Source: Flectonema sp. DT1601
Taxonomy: Eukaryota > Euglenozoa > Diplonemea > Diplonemida > Diplonemidae
Reading direction: 5' to 3'
Assembly (NCBI GenBank): GCA_964019425.1
Contig: OZ025799.1
Span: 868,001-932,000, forward strand
Length of the DNA: 64,000 nt
Shown here: positions 50,660 to 61,555 of the stretch, piece after piece
Layout of the letters: each line of letters opens with the position of its first letter
Numbering within the stretch: the first letter of the stretch is position 1
Program-made: the position numbers and the translations under genes
The notes under the pieces: model-generated
Database searches by the model: none
Told to the model about the DNA's origin: nothing
The model's input: only the letters and a program-made list of their open reading frames with translations

Positions 50660-50690
<31 letters not shown>
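50610..50690. repeat. Long T run and A run facing each other beside the glycosyltransferase stop
   Basis: A T run of about 25 (50610-50635) and an A run of about 31 (50660-50690) are separated by about 24 bases. Transcribed from either strand they can pair into a long A-U hairpin. It lies within 20-100 nt downstream of the paralogue 2 stop codon, so it would be in its 3' UTR. Similar but shorter T/A pairs occur at 30242-30280 and 27906-27942. Confidence 0.6.
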
Positions 50691-50692
<2 letters not shown>

Positions 50693-50705
50693 ATCTCTCG
50701 GAATT

Positions 50706-53007
50706 TTATGGCACGTTTAACGGTAAGATGTCAGCAAGCCCTTGACGCCACACAACTTGTTCACCTAGTTCTTTGTAGTCGATGATTACAATCATTTGTT
50801 GACCAACAATTCTCATTTTGGCAGTGCCATGACAACCTCCGTCGTGCGAAGGTCTCGGCTCAATACGAGAGCCAGTGTATCGATATACGAACTTACTTTC
50901 ACCGGAACCCGCACTGGCATTTCCAGTGGCACCGGAATAACTCATACTACACATTTGAGACGCTAAAATGTTCATTCGAATCGAAAGATTAACTAACCGA
51001 GTTCGTGGACGGACTGTTGAGGTTCCGTCAGAAGTTTTTAATAGGACAAGCGCGTCTTCTGGAGTAACGGATTTTTTAAAAATTTGAATCCGATGACCAA
51101 AATTAACACAAAGAGTGAACGTGTTATTACTACTTCTACCACACACTCTTCTAGCCAATAAGAAAGGAGGATGAGTGTCATACGCCTCCATCAGTAAAAG
51201 ACCTGTTTGCATCCCGCTGAGACCTGGATAGACTGCTCCTTTATCAATAGCAAGGATATGATGAAATGTTAAAACAGTTGAACGACCAATTATATCGTCG
51301 ATCCACATTCCTGTTTGTTCATAAAGAGAAGGACAGTCAGGGCATGTGTCTCTGATGTCGTCGAGAAGAGCTGCGGTACCAACAACATCAAACTGATGAA
51401 AACCATTAAAAGGTGTGAAAATATCTGATCGACCTGCAGCATGTCGCAAGCATCTACAGAAGGCGCCATCACCACCTTCATGACTACAGATTCCTTTCAT
51501 TAACCAATCTCTTGTAGCATCTTCAGGTGTTCCACGAAACCTATTTATCCAAACCCTGCCAGCATGATTTGATATCAGAACCCCTCCTCCACCGAATGCC
51601 ATATTCCCGTGAAAGAATTGTTTTATTTTCCATTCTGATCCTCCACCAACGTACCAAATCTTATTGTAAGGACTGTTTTTGTGTTTTTTTGTTTTTCAAT
51701 TGTTTTGACGATGTATTACTACCAAAAAAGAACCCTCCCCCTCGGGGCAATGTATGGGGCCCCAATAATACACTGAATGGTAGTATAAAAATAAATAATA
51801 ATAACATACTCATTAAGATGCGTCAACGCCCACGTAATGTGATCAGAGAATACTAAAGTGTCGTCGTCAACCATGAAATAGAATGCAGTGTCTCGGTGGC
51901 TGTTTATTATTCAGTTATTTTTCAAAAAAAAAAAATAATAAAGAACAAGTTTGTATATTGTACACACGTTTTAAAGGTCCAGTGAAGTGCTAAATTGACC
52001 CGAACAGCAATTTGATTTACTCCACCTAATCCCCCAGATGCTGCTGGTCCAACCAACCAGTCAGTTTGAGGATATGACGTGTCTACTTCAGCAGTGTAAC
52101 AATCAAGAGAGATAACTGCCCTTTTCCAAGGTCCTAGGTTCTTTCGAATTCGGTCAAAAAGCCATCTTTTTAGAAGTCCCTTACGGGCAGAGATGGTCCT
52201 TAAGGATGATATCACCATCACAGTTACTTCATAACCTCTGAATGGACCCAACTCATTAGTTGTTGGGGCTACAAAATCTGTTTCTGTTACTGAACAACAT
52301 CCTTTATGCTCTCTTGAACATTCTCCTTTATCGTCATCGAAGTATTGTGGGACTGTAACACCCTCAGTTAAAGGATCATTCAAAACATGAACAGCTGACG
52401 GTATTAAAGTATCTGTTATATTCATACCGTTCGATGGTGCTGGTAGAAATGCCCATGATGAGTCGGTTCTAAAGTTTTGACGGCTATCTTCAGGTTCTAA
52501 GGCAATGAAGCCTTCCCTTTGCGAAATAAACCGACCGACATGATCTGCAGCTTCTAATGAAAAGAATCCATCATAATATGAGTTCATGTGGCGATGAAAA
52601 CTCGCTGATCGACGAAACCACTCAGCTCCTCGAGCTGGTGCACTGCTTAGGATCAAATCACAACCATCGGGGGAGCTTACATAAATCTGTTCACTACCTG
52701 ATGAACATTCTAATAGAGATACGGTGCCTTCACCCCAAATCCCGGGTACAATCCGTAGACGAAGGGGCTCTCCTGTTTTTATTCTCACCGTTTTATTTTC
52801 ACCTGGTGTCCACACAGATCTGGCACAGTGATGTCCTTGAATAAGAAAACAAAACTCACTATTCATATCTCCTGAAGTTGTGGTATCATCATTACTGGTG
52901 TTTCGGGATTTTTCCATTTTTGTCATCCCCAACTGCATTCGCATCATGTAGCTCAGGTATCCTATGTGGACCATTATTACCACGGATACAATTGCCCTGG
53001 CTCTCAT
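50706..53007 (-). CDS. Fringe-like (GT31/DUF604-type) glycosyltransferase with N-terminal AbfB-like domain, paralogue 2
   Basis: Three exons (53007-51968, 51899-51810, 51672-50706) give 698 residues. The introns are 51900-51967 (68 nt, donor GTGTGT) and 51673-51809 (137 nt, donor GTATGT), at the same positions and phases as in paralogue 1, so the whole gene was duplicated. The N-terminal anchor is MRARAIVSVVIMVHIGYL. An AbfB-like segment (GFFSLEAADHVGRFIS...TDSSWAF) precedes the catalytic region with the DxD site FMVDDDTLVFS (exon 2) and GNMAFGGGGVLIS (exon 3). Exon 1 differs clearly from paralogue 1, while much of exon 3 is nearly identical. The C-terminal third has an insert (GASAGSGESKF-type) absent from paralogue 1. 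A Golgi enzyme is inferred; the substrate is unknown. CACACAG ends 18 nt before the ATG. Confidence 0.88.
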
Positions 53008-53163
53008 TTTAACCGCCGCCCCCTTCTGTGTGTGAATTAAGTAACTTAATAGAATATTGAAAAAAAAAAACGGAAATATTTTAAAATAATCAGCATTCTG
53101 TTTTCACAAAAAACAGTTGAATAGACATGGATACAATAAGTTCACTACGTTAGACTAACTACG

Positions 53164-54557
53164 TCACTGTCCTCCTTGAAATAGTGTACAGGCATCGAGA
53201 AGCTCGAAGTCATCATCGAAGCCGTGAATAGGATCTAAAATCATTTCATTAAATCTCCAGACTTGAACGATTCCCTCTCCTTCAACACTGGCTACGCAAC
53301 CGTCTGCTAACATTGATGAGTTGGGTGCGGTTGTAATTGCTTCACATTGAGATTTATGACCATAATGAGTACCAAGAAGACACTCATCAGTATTATCAAT
53401 AGATTCAGAGAGATCGAATAATTCTACTCTACCATCAGAATATCCCGTTAAGACTCTGTTATTATCTTCAACTCCTCCTCCTGTTAACCATTTCATACAT
53501 GTCACTTGACCATCTCCTTGTATTGTAAGAATCGGTTTATCTAACTTACGAAGGTCCCAAATGTTAACTTGTCCGTGAGTGTCACCTGTTTTTTTTTTTT
53601 ATTGTTTGGGAAGGATCAGGTGGATTTGTTGTTAAAATAAAAATACAAACCGGTAGCAATGTATGATCCATATGTAGAACTTGTTTGAGGAAGAAAAGCA
53701 ATTGTCGTAACGCAGAAGTACTCGCTTGAAGATGACGGGAGTACTGTTGTTTGCTGAAGAGGTGCTTTGTTTCCTTCACGCGCATCCCAAAGAGAGATAA
53801 AATTGTCGTCACCCGTTGATGCCAAAACATCAGGAGAAGTTCTACTCCAACTTACCGCACCTATTTCTTTTTCACTCGTAAACATATTAATTTGTTCTTT
53901 TGATGCCGTGTCCCAAATTTTAACTTTTCCATCCCAACCCCCTGACGCTAAAATCCCTTCTTTGAAAGGAGAGTACTCAAGGCCGAAACCCTGACCCTCA
54001 TGACCTTGTAAGGTTACCATTGGACCTCCAGAAGGATCAGTATTTGAGAGGTTAGAATAGATATGAATTGGACCTTTTTGTTCTTTAACAGCAACGACTT
54101 TATTCTTTTGAGGCATCAGTGTTACTCTCTCAGCAGGTGATGGGAGAGGGATGGTGTGAAGTAGTTTTGTTATTGCTCTTGAATGGTCATAACCAGACTT
54201 GCGTGGATCTCCTCCATGTAAACCACTTTGAAAAGAATTCGGTATAACAGTTTCTGATATGTGGATACCAGAGTTCCCTCCAAGGATTAGTGTCGAGGGT
54301 CGTCCAAGCATATTTCCAACGTATCTTGTTGGTTCGGGGACTTCATCGCCTTCCCATGGAGCCCAACAGATATCGAATAAGTTGTCTATCGCCTCAAACT
54401 TTGTTGAATTAGCGAATCCGTACATCACCGGGACTGTGTCCTCAACCCAAGCACTGTATTCTTCAGCCATCTTCTGGGCTGCGAGATCTTCTGATGAGTT
54501 TGTTTCACTGGCTTCGTCTTCATCTACCATTACTTCATCTTTTTCTTCTTCCGTCAT
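53164..54557 (-). CDS. WD40 protein of the RBBP4/MSI1/HAT2 type (divergent)
   Basis: Two exons (54557-53651 and 53585-53164) join in phase 1 over a 65 nt intron (53586-53650, donor GTTTGT, acceptor AAAACAG), encoding 442 residues. After an acidic start, MAEEYSAWVEDTVPVMYG resembles the histone-H4-binding helix of the CAF1C family (EEY..W..NTP..Y). AERVTLMPQKNKVVAVKEQKGPIHIY and VTLQGHEGQGFGLEYSPFKEG match the family's order of blade features, followed by ASGGWDGKVKIWDT, ASTGDDNFISLWDA, TGDTHGQVNIWDLR and EGEGIVQVWRF. Family members chaperone histones in CAF-1, HAT1, NuRD or PRC2. Which complex applies cannot be read from sequence. A GRWD1/RRB1 assignment was considered and fits less well. Confidence 0.75.
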
Positions 54558-54779
54558 TATTATTATTTTGTTTTTTTTGTATTCTTTTTAAATGATGGAT
54601 TTGAATTATATTTTAGTAACCGAAGGAGATGAATTTCTTAAAAAGAAATAGTCCCCCAAAACAGGCGAACGCAGAACAGGTGTAAATGAAATAAATTAAC
54701 CAAGTCTGGCGAAGGAATTACTCACCCCGCCAGCTGGTTGCAACAGAAGACTGATACGTAAATAAGAAAAAGAGTGGGA

Positions 54780-57596
54780 TCACTCATCGTCATCAATATT
54801 TATAGCAACATGACGTTTTTGAATAACAGCTCTCTTTCTGCCTGCGTTGCGAAGGTTTCTAAAGAGGCATTCAGAGTCGTAATTTTGATCTTGTTGATTT
54901 GTTTCAGTTTCTGGTCGTTCTTGTTGCTGCTTCCACAAACACGATCCAATACGAGTACAAGGTTTCTTATGTGTTTTATTAGTCACAATTAACCGTGATC
55001 GACTTATCATTTTCTTATAATGAACACCATTAAATCCCTCCTCAGTTAAATCATATTTAAGTGATTTTGAAATCGGGTAGAACGGAGGTGTCTGTAAATC
55101 TGCAACACCACACTTTGCAAGTTCCACATCCTTTGGGTTAAACGCGTAAGGAAACATTAATAGTTTTGTGAACTTTATAACATCGTTATAGATGTTGTGG
55201 GTTCGTAGGAATTTGATGTATATTTCTGTTTTGTTAGAGGTATTACAGAGATACGTGTAGGTTGACACACGTAGTTCATTACATACCTATGTCAAGTTCC
55301 AAACACTCAACTACATCACAACAAACAGCATTTTCAGCCCACTTGTGAGGGATAATTGCAGTATAGCCAACACTCTCTCCGCGACACCATTGTTTTGATC
55401 CGCTAGCGATTCTTATATGACCTTTGTAAAGGATGATTAGTCTATCAGCATAGGCAGTTCTAGAGCAGATTACACTGAGAGGTCGATAAACTTTTGCTTT
55501 GAAATGTTTAACAAGAAGTTTCATAGCACTTGTTGAAGCAACGTCTCTTATAAAGGGAATATCGTAGACGCAATCTTTGAATAAATTCTGTTGGGTAGAT
55601 AATTGCTCTTGACGTTGTTCTCGAGAAGCAGCCATCATGTGGATTTCAACTCCGGGATGTCGACGCAGTCCTGAGAGGAAATTACTTCTTGAAAGAATCC
55701 AAAAATCACATGTTGATAACGTGACAATCGAGTCCCCTCCAGTAGATCCATGCAGCACTGCAGTATCACCGATAACACACGGTGACCGTAAGGTATGTAC
55801 GTGAGTCAGCGACATTCGACGTTCTTTTAATTCTGATTTTCGTAAAACCCCTCTCATCACAGCACACTTTCCATTTTGTAAAAACAAAATCCTATCAGTC
55901 TTCGCAGATCCATTCATCACTTGAAAATTTTTAGGAACCGCATATGGTTGTAGTAATTTTAAGTAAGTCTTCATTATTGATGAAGAACAAGGTTGGAATA
56001 TGGAGTGTCTCTTCATGCCTGACTCAGTCATTGGATATGATAAATGCATTGTCGCGTTCCTATTAGCAAACGCCGCTGTTATTATGCTAGTCAGTTTGTC
56101 TTGGTGTAACCCTTTAATTAATTCATTGAAATCTCTGTTTTTGTTGTTGTTGTTGTTATTTGAAGTAAAAATTCTTACTTTTGTTTTTTTTTTTTTTTTA
56201 AAAAAAGAGATTCATACTGTTTTCGAAGAACCCAACACTCAACACGTTCTAAAGCTGTGATCGTAGCCATACGAGGTTCCTCCGTCAAAAACGCAAATTC
56301 ACCAACACATGCCATCGGTAGCAGACGTGCTAACAACGTTCCGTTTGTCTCTCCTATTTTTTTACAAGTACTATTTTCTTTTTTATAAACCGCTACTGAT
56401 CCAGTCATAACGAAGAAGATACCGGAGCCTGCTTGTTCACTCTCGTGTATTAGAAACTCATTCTTCTTGAAGACGGTTAATATCAATTTCGGTATTAAAT
56501 CGACTAGTCTATCTTGTGATATGTTCTTAAACAACTCCTGTCGCTGTAAAATATTTAACGTCATCGGTGGACACAGTGATGACTCACCCAATCTCTTTCG
56601 ATCTTTAAGCCGAAGCCATAACAAAGCTCTCGGATATAAAAACTTTCTAAAAGCTTCTCGAGCCAATTGTATGAATGTTGTTCGTAAGTGAGCAGGGAGA
56701 TCAAGAAGGTCTGACGCCGTGGGTAATGCCATTCCCATACCGCTATTCTGTTGAATGAGTTGCAGTATACTATCTTCAGTGTCATCTACCGTGTTCTTTG
56801 TTTTTGATTTACTCGTTTTGTTATATTTCATCGATGAGGTGGTTGCTTTTCTCCGCACTCCCATCAATAGTCTCACACGTCCTATTTTTCTCAAAATTTG
56901 AGCACCTTTCCGAAGCACTTCTTGTCGTTTTTCTTGCATGGTTATAGTTGGTGAAGCTGTTAGTGATATATCAACAGTGGGAAGGTCACTACAATCGTAG
57001 GGGATCGGTTGTGGTGGTGGTAGTGTTGCCGTTGCTTCAACTGCTACTCTCCGAAAAGAAACACCTTTAGTGATGCCAGGTCTAAATGACTGCTTCTTCG
57101 TTACGTTGAAAGACTTACACTTAGGAATTCGAAAGCTAACAGCAATTTCCTTCTTCAGTTCCCTAAGATTCTGTTGAGAATGTTGAGAACACGATATAGA
57201 CGGTAGCTCTTCAACTCCTGCTTTCAAGGCAGCATTTTTTGATCGTTCTAAAAATTTTTCTTTTATTATTTTTTCGCTTTGCAGCGATATTTGAATTGAG
57301 TCGCAGTGAGTCAGGTTGTCAGAATCCGCTTGAGTTTGAAGACGGATTTTACTTTTACTGGCTGTAGCTAACAATTGCATACATCCAATTGAGTTAAGTT
57401 GCTGCAGATTGACTCCACTCGACATCTCTGATCGATGCTTTCCGGCGTGCGGGGATTCACCCACATTATAATTACTAGAAACAAACGACCTCGTTCGGTT
57501 CCCCAACGTCGGAGACAACGACATTTGCTCAACACGCTCATCGTAGTCTGATATAGTTGGGGGTGATTGCTCCTTAAAAGTTCTCGTCTTTTTCAT
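54780..57596 (-). CDS. Cyclic-nucleotide-binding-domain protein with one clear and two degenerate domains
   Basis: Three exons (57596-56218, 56134-55287, 55225-54780) encode 890 residues. The introns are 56135-56217 (83 nt, donor GTATGA) and 55226-55286 (61 nt, donor GTATGT), both ending ACAG. The N-terminal 250 residues are basic and Ser-rich. A cNMP-binding fold spans about 345-460 (LFKNISQDRLVDLIPKL, then the binding cassette VGEFAFLTEEPRMATITAL, close to the classical GE...PRAAT). Two further cNBD-like units follow (ILFLQNGKCAVMRG...VIGDTAVLHG...CDFWILSRSNF, and LIILYKGHIRIASG...GESVGYTAIIPH...CLELDI); both lack the Arg-containing cassette and probably do not bind nucleotide. No kinase, channel or GEF domain is present, so it is not PKG or a channel. 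The last 110 residues are basic (RKRAVIQKRH). Confidence 0.85.
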
Positions 57597-57932
57597 TTAG
57601 ATACTACGAACGTAATTCTCATATCATATTATGTCTGTATATTGGAAGACTAATAAAGCTAACAACACACGTCAAAAAGCCATCCAGGTACACCCTCGTT
57701 CAGGACACCACATCCGGTGCTATAACTTGCTGTAACCGTTATCTGGTTTTCTGCGTGTGAAAAAAAACTGTTTGACTGAATTCACACCACCATCACATTT
57801 AGATAATACACTTCAATAAAACATATTTGAATCAAACAACGATGTACACTGTTGAGGACAATTTTTCTTCTTTTTTTTTTTTTTTTTTTAACGAAGTATT
57901 CACGAAACAGATTTATGCAATAGAAGAACAGT
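57597..57932. other. Intergenic region between the small membrane protein and the cNBD gene
   Basis: 336 bases with a T run (57872-57890) just after the upstream gene's stop (on the minus strand an A-rich 3' UTR). TAG lies 7 nt before the cNBD ATG and ATACAG 38 nt before it. No gene is seen. Confidence 0.5.
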
Positions 57933-58324
57933 CTATGCGAAACCACCAGGGCGTAAGCGTCTGACTTCAGGTGTGACGTGTTTGTCTTCCCAAGTGCGTT
58001 CGTAAGCTGAAACTGGATTATAATTATTATCAATCCAGGCACTGGTGTTGTACCTGTAAAATCTAATGTAGGTGTAGACCATTGGGAATCCCATTCCTGC
58101 ACATCCAGCGACGAGAGACAACAACTCCCAACTGTTCATTTGAGCCAAGTTTCTTGGAACTGCTTGACCTGGTCTACGTCCGGCTCTGAACGCATCAGGG
58201 TGAACCTGTTGGGATTTAGTTGTTTGTTTCTTTTTTAATTGTCTGAAAAATTGATAAATAGAACTTTCATGACACATACCACACCTCCCCCTAATTTCAT
58301 TAACGTCCTACTAAACATTCCCAT
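57933..58324 (-). CDS. Small single-pass membrane protein, possibly a mitochondrial respiratory-complex subunit
   Basis: Two exons (58324-58280 and 58205-57933) give 105 residues, joined in phase 0 over a 74 nt intron (58206-58279, donor GTATGT, acceptor CCCAACAG). An earlier AG in the intron would lead to a stop, so the later one is used. The first exon reads MGMFSRTLMKLGGGV. The remainder is HPDAFRAGRRPGQAVPRNLAQ, then MNSWELLSLVAGCAGMGFPMVYTYI, a membrane segment, and a hydrophilic tail WIDNNYNPVSAYERTWEDKHV. A basic N-terminus, one span and a charged tail recall accessory subunits of complex I such as NDUFA1 (MWFE), where a Trp near the span and a tail with ...ERR or RD occur. This match is weak and stays a suggestion. 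Confidence 0.75.
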
Positions 58325-58753
58325 ATTTATGATTGTCTTTTTTTGTGTGGAATAGTTATTTAATTACTTGTGTGTTGCTTTATGATATAACACTTTCTTC
58401 TCATACTTGTCATTTGTGTTTGCCTAGAGTGAGATTAAATTACATTTGTTAACTAAGCAAGCAAGGTCCCCCCAAAGCCTAAAGCTTTCCTCCAACGAAA
58501 CGTAACACAAAAAAATAGATAAAAAGTTGTTCAAAAAAAAGTTTTTTTTTCTTTCTTTCTTTTTTGATGATCTTTTTTTTTTTTCTTCCTCCATCATACC
58601 AAGTGAGAAGGAACATTACGAACCTTAACACCACCACTTCTACGAAAAGGAGTGGGAGAACAATATAAATATATAAAAAAAAAACAAGGTAAATCGATAT
58701 TATTTTTTTATTTAAATCTTACACCATAAAAGAAGTGGAGTAACAATTGCTTG

Positions 58754-58786
<33 letters not shown>

Positions 58787-60052
58787 TAAAAAAGATGACG
58801 ACTGTATGGTATCCAAATTATCACTAAAACTATAATTTAACAATCTGTTAAGGATACAGTGACTATGGTGATGCTCTTAGCACCTTGAAGTAATCAGGTT
58901 TCGAGAGGGGGGTTAACAGGCTGAACATTATACAGATCAATATATTATATCAAAGGTTTAAAAAAAAAAAAAAAAATGGAACATATTAAAGTTCGCCTTT
59001 GAGATTGGCTTTATAAAAAAAGAAACCAAAAAAAAAAAAAAAAAAAAGATAATTATAATTTTAAAAAAAAAACCCCAACAGAAACATCTTAGCTATTCTA
59101 CAACTCCATCGAAGAACAGAAATAATTGGAGGAAACGCTCAGCGTATTACAAAATAAGTTTGCAACATAAATACGTTCAGTTGTATCATAAGAAATCCAA
59201 TCTCTATTTTAGCTAGTGAGAACACGAAGTGAATGATTGGCATGCACCACTTCGACACAAAAGCCCAAAGGAACCATCTAAGGTTATCCTTATGCTTGAA
59301 CGCAGACAGAATCCTGTCTCACGAGGGAAAATAAATCATATGACCATAAGAAATAACGGCTTTTAATCTGAAAAAACTCCGACTACGTCGGTACAACAAA
59401 AAAAAAAAAAAAAAAAAACTCGACATGGGGTAGTTGATCCTATCTTAGGTTTGAAGACCCGATACTTAAAAAGAAAACGAAGAGAGTCCTCAATCACTAT
59501 TGCGTACACGGGATTTACATCATACTATTCATTCTTTGTTAGACTTAACAATAAATAGTTCGGTTGACTCTTTTAAAGTCTTACCATATATAAGGTAGAA
59601 CTGACCACTATCACCCGAAGTGGTGAACCAGAAGAAACAGACAGCCAGGCTCGTCAATAAAGCTGACCTCACTGTGGGTTTTGACTGTGTGCACTTCTCA
59701 CACAACTACACCCGCCTCAAGACGGAAAAAAAAATTGTTTAATTCGTCTGCTTTTAAAGAGAAAGGGAGACACACGTAAAACACGTCTTTTTTTATTTGC
59801 TTGCGCAGCCAGTGAAAAAAGAAAACCAACTAAACGGAAAAAAAAAAGGAGGAAAAAATACTATATTAGAGTTCAATTCGGGAGTAGTTATGTTTTAAAG
59901 AACTACAGCCCGAGGACGGCATTCCCTAGTTTTGCTTTTTTTTCTTTTCGGGTTGTTTTCGTAATGAAAAAAATTATTAATTCTTTTTTTTTTTGCAATT
60001 GACTAGTAAAGAAAGTTTCTTGTGAAATATGTGTGAAATACATTCGGAATTC

Positions 60053-60083
<31 letters not shown>

Positions 60084-60088
60084 CCCTA

Positions 60089-60175
60089 AATAAAGAGATA
60101 CAACCCCCCGAGGAAGCCCACGGAGGGTACCAGTAATCCGGTACCACAACCGTGAGACACTCACACTCAAAATCG
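60089..60175 (+). repeat. Dispersed repeat family R3, diverged copy
   Basis: GAGGAAGCCCACGGAGGGTA, CCAGTAATCCGGTACC and ACCGTGAGACACTCACAC resemble AGGAAGCC...CCAGCAACCGTGAGACTCTCACAG in the copy at 61424. The copy follows a T run. Confidence 0.45.
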
Positions 60176-61045
60176 ATATTATGTGTGAGCAAGTTTAGAG
60201 AGCCAAATGGTGGGACTTTCATCTGACGATTACGTAGCAACGTTGTAAAAAAAAGAAATTGTTTGTTGTTGTTTTTGTAATCACGATACGAATCCCAACA
60301 TCACCATGTGGATAGAGGTACGACCCCAGACATTGCAAAGCAGTATATGTTATCAACCACCATATTTTTTATTTATTCTTGGTCATGTTCCAAAAATACA
60401 CCAAGGTGGTTCCTAAACTAAGTCATCATAATTAAGAACGTAACTACCCATTGTTTTGATGAGGAAAAAATTGAAAGAAAAGATAACTACTACACAGAAT
60501 AAAGAATATAAAAAAATGAAAAATGAATAGATAGAAAGGAACTCCATTACGGTACATCGTTGAGACATTTTTTTGGCATTTAACAAGTATTGTAAGAACG
60601 AAAAAGAATGTTGGCAGCACACGTAAACCTCCTTTAGCTTTATCAGTTTAAGTCGGTTCACGGTTTCGTGCACGAACAAAAAATCACAGTTGTTATATCA
60701 TTATTTTCTTCATAGTTGAAGATAAAGCCAATTCTTTTTTTAATTTTTTTTTTTTTGAAATAATTGTTCCATCATCCTCTCCTGCTAGTTAGTATTTAGC
60801 TACAGCTATTTATTCATTTTTACAAAAAAAATAAAAAAATCGAAGTAGTTATTCGTCCCTCGGCATAAGAGCCAGAGTATTGAGCTATAACAACACGAGA
60901 TTTTCAACAAATCAAATAAATAAAATAAAGAACAATTGTAATACGAGAGGTTCTGTTATAACATAGTGCTACCAAAAAAAAAACAAAAAAAAAAAAAAAA
61001 GAGAGAGAGAAGGGAAAAAAAAGATTAAGAAAAAGACTATTCCGC

Positions 61046-61074
61046 CAGTCTATATAACACTGTGGAATACGTTG
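61046..61074 (+). repeat. Dispersed repeat family R1, 5' fragment
   Basis: TATATAACACTGTGGAATAC and GTTG match the first block of the R1 copies at 27731 and 40571. The second block (TATACTACTTG) is not present here. Confidence 0.45.
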
Positions 61075-61183
61075 TTTTTATTAATTTAAGGGTTATGGCC
61101 CAAAAATACACCAAAGGTGGCCCATAATACTTTACTTAAAGTTGACGTAATAATATGCAATTCACAGTACAGTCCAAATATAG

Positions 61184-61292
61184 ATATTTATTTATGAAGC
61201 CTAGGTGCTAAAAGTCAGGAAAAGCTCACAGGGTGAGACTCTCACAGACGATAAAAGACGTAGCATAACCTGAAACAAATGACTACCTAAAC
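61184..61292 (+). repeat. Dispersed repeat family R3, copy a
   Basis: TTTATTTATGAAGCCTAGG, then AAAAGTCAGGAAAAGCTCAC, GTGAGACTCTCACAGACGAT and AAATGACTACCTAAAC. It shares nearly all of this with copy b at 61424-61555 but lacks a roughly 25 bp block before GTGAGACTCTC. GTGAGACTCTCAC is itself an imperfect palindrome. Confidence 0.75.
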
Positions 61293-61335
61293 ATATATCT
61301 GGGAAGAATACTGCAGGTCTTTACAAAAAAATATT

Positions 61336-61336
61336 T

Positions 61337-61427
<91 letters not shown>
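61336..61427 (+). repeat. TTTA tetranucleotide microsatellite
   Basis: About 23 uninterrupted TTTA units. They run straight into R3 copy b, which itself starts with TTTATTTA, so the array probably grew from the 5' end of that repeat. Confidence 0.95.
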
Positions 61428-61555
61428 CGAAGCCTAGGAAGCCAAAAGCCAGGAAAAGCTCACAGAGTAACAGTTATATCGCTACCAGCAACCGTGAGAC
61501 TCTCACAGACGATAAGAGACGTAGAATAACCTGGAACAAATGACTACCTAAACCC
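61424..61555 (+). repeat. Dispersed repeat family R3, copy b
   Basis: TTTACGAAGCCTAGGAAGCC, AAAAGCCAGGAAAAGCTCAC, the extra block AGTTATATCGCTACCAGCAA, then CCGTGAGACTCTCACAGACG and AAATGACTACCTAAAC. This is the fullest copy in the window. Confidence 0.75.

Larger units (their letters stand above)
44204..50705. other. 6.5 kb gap holding mobile-element remains and repeats
   Basis: No host gene is supported. It contains ATC trinucleotides (44303-44326), A/T runs, a palindromic element (45988-46147), a TTAA-flanked inverted-repeat element (46154-46639), paired R1 and R2 repeats (48470-48790) and a truncated LINE (48985-50122). A 24 bp block AATTAAATATAAAGCAACTTG near 47200-47220 recurs at 29179-29199. 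The gap separates the two glycosyltransferase paralogues. Confidence 0.6.

Noticed and set aside
53164-54557. GRWD1/RRB1 identity for the WD40 gene
   Set aside because: The N-terminal EEY..W helix and the blade order fit the RBBP4/MSI1 group better; GRWD1's typical N-terminal motifs are absent.
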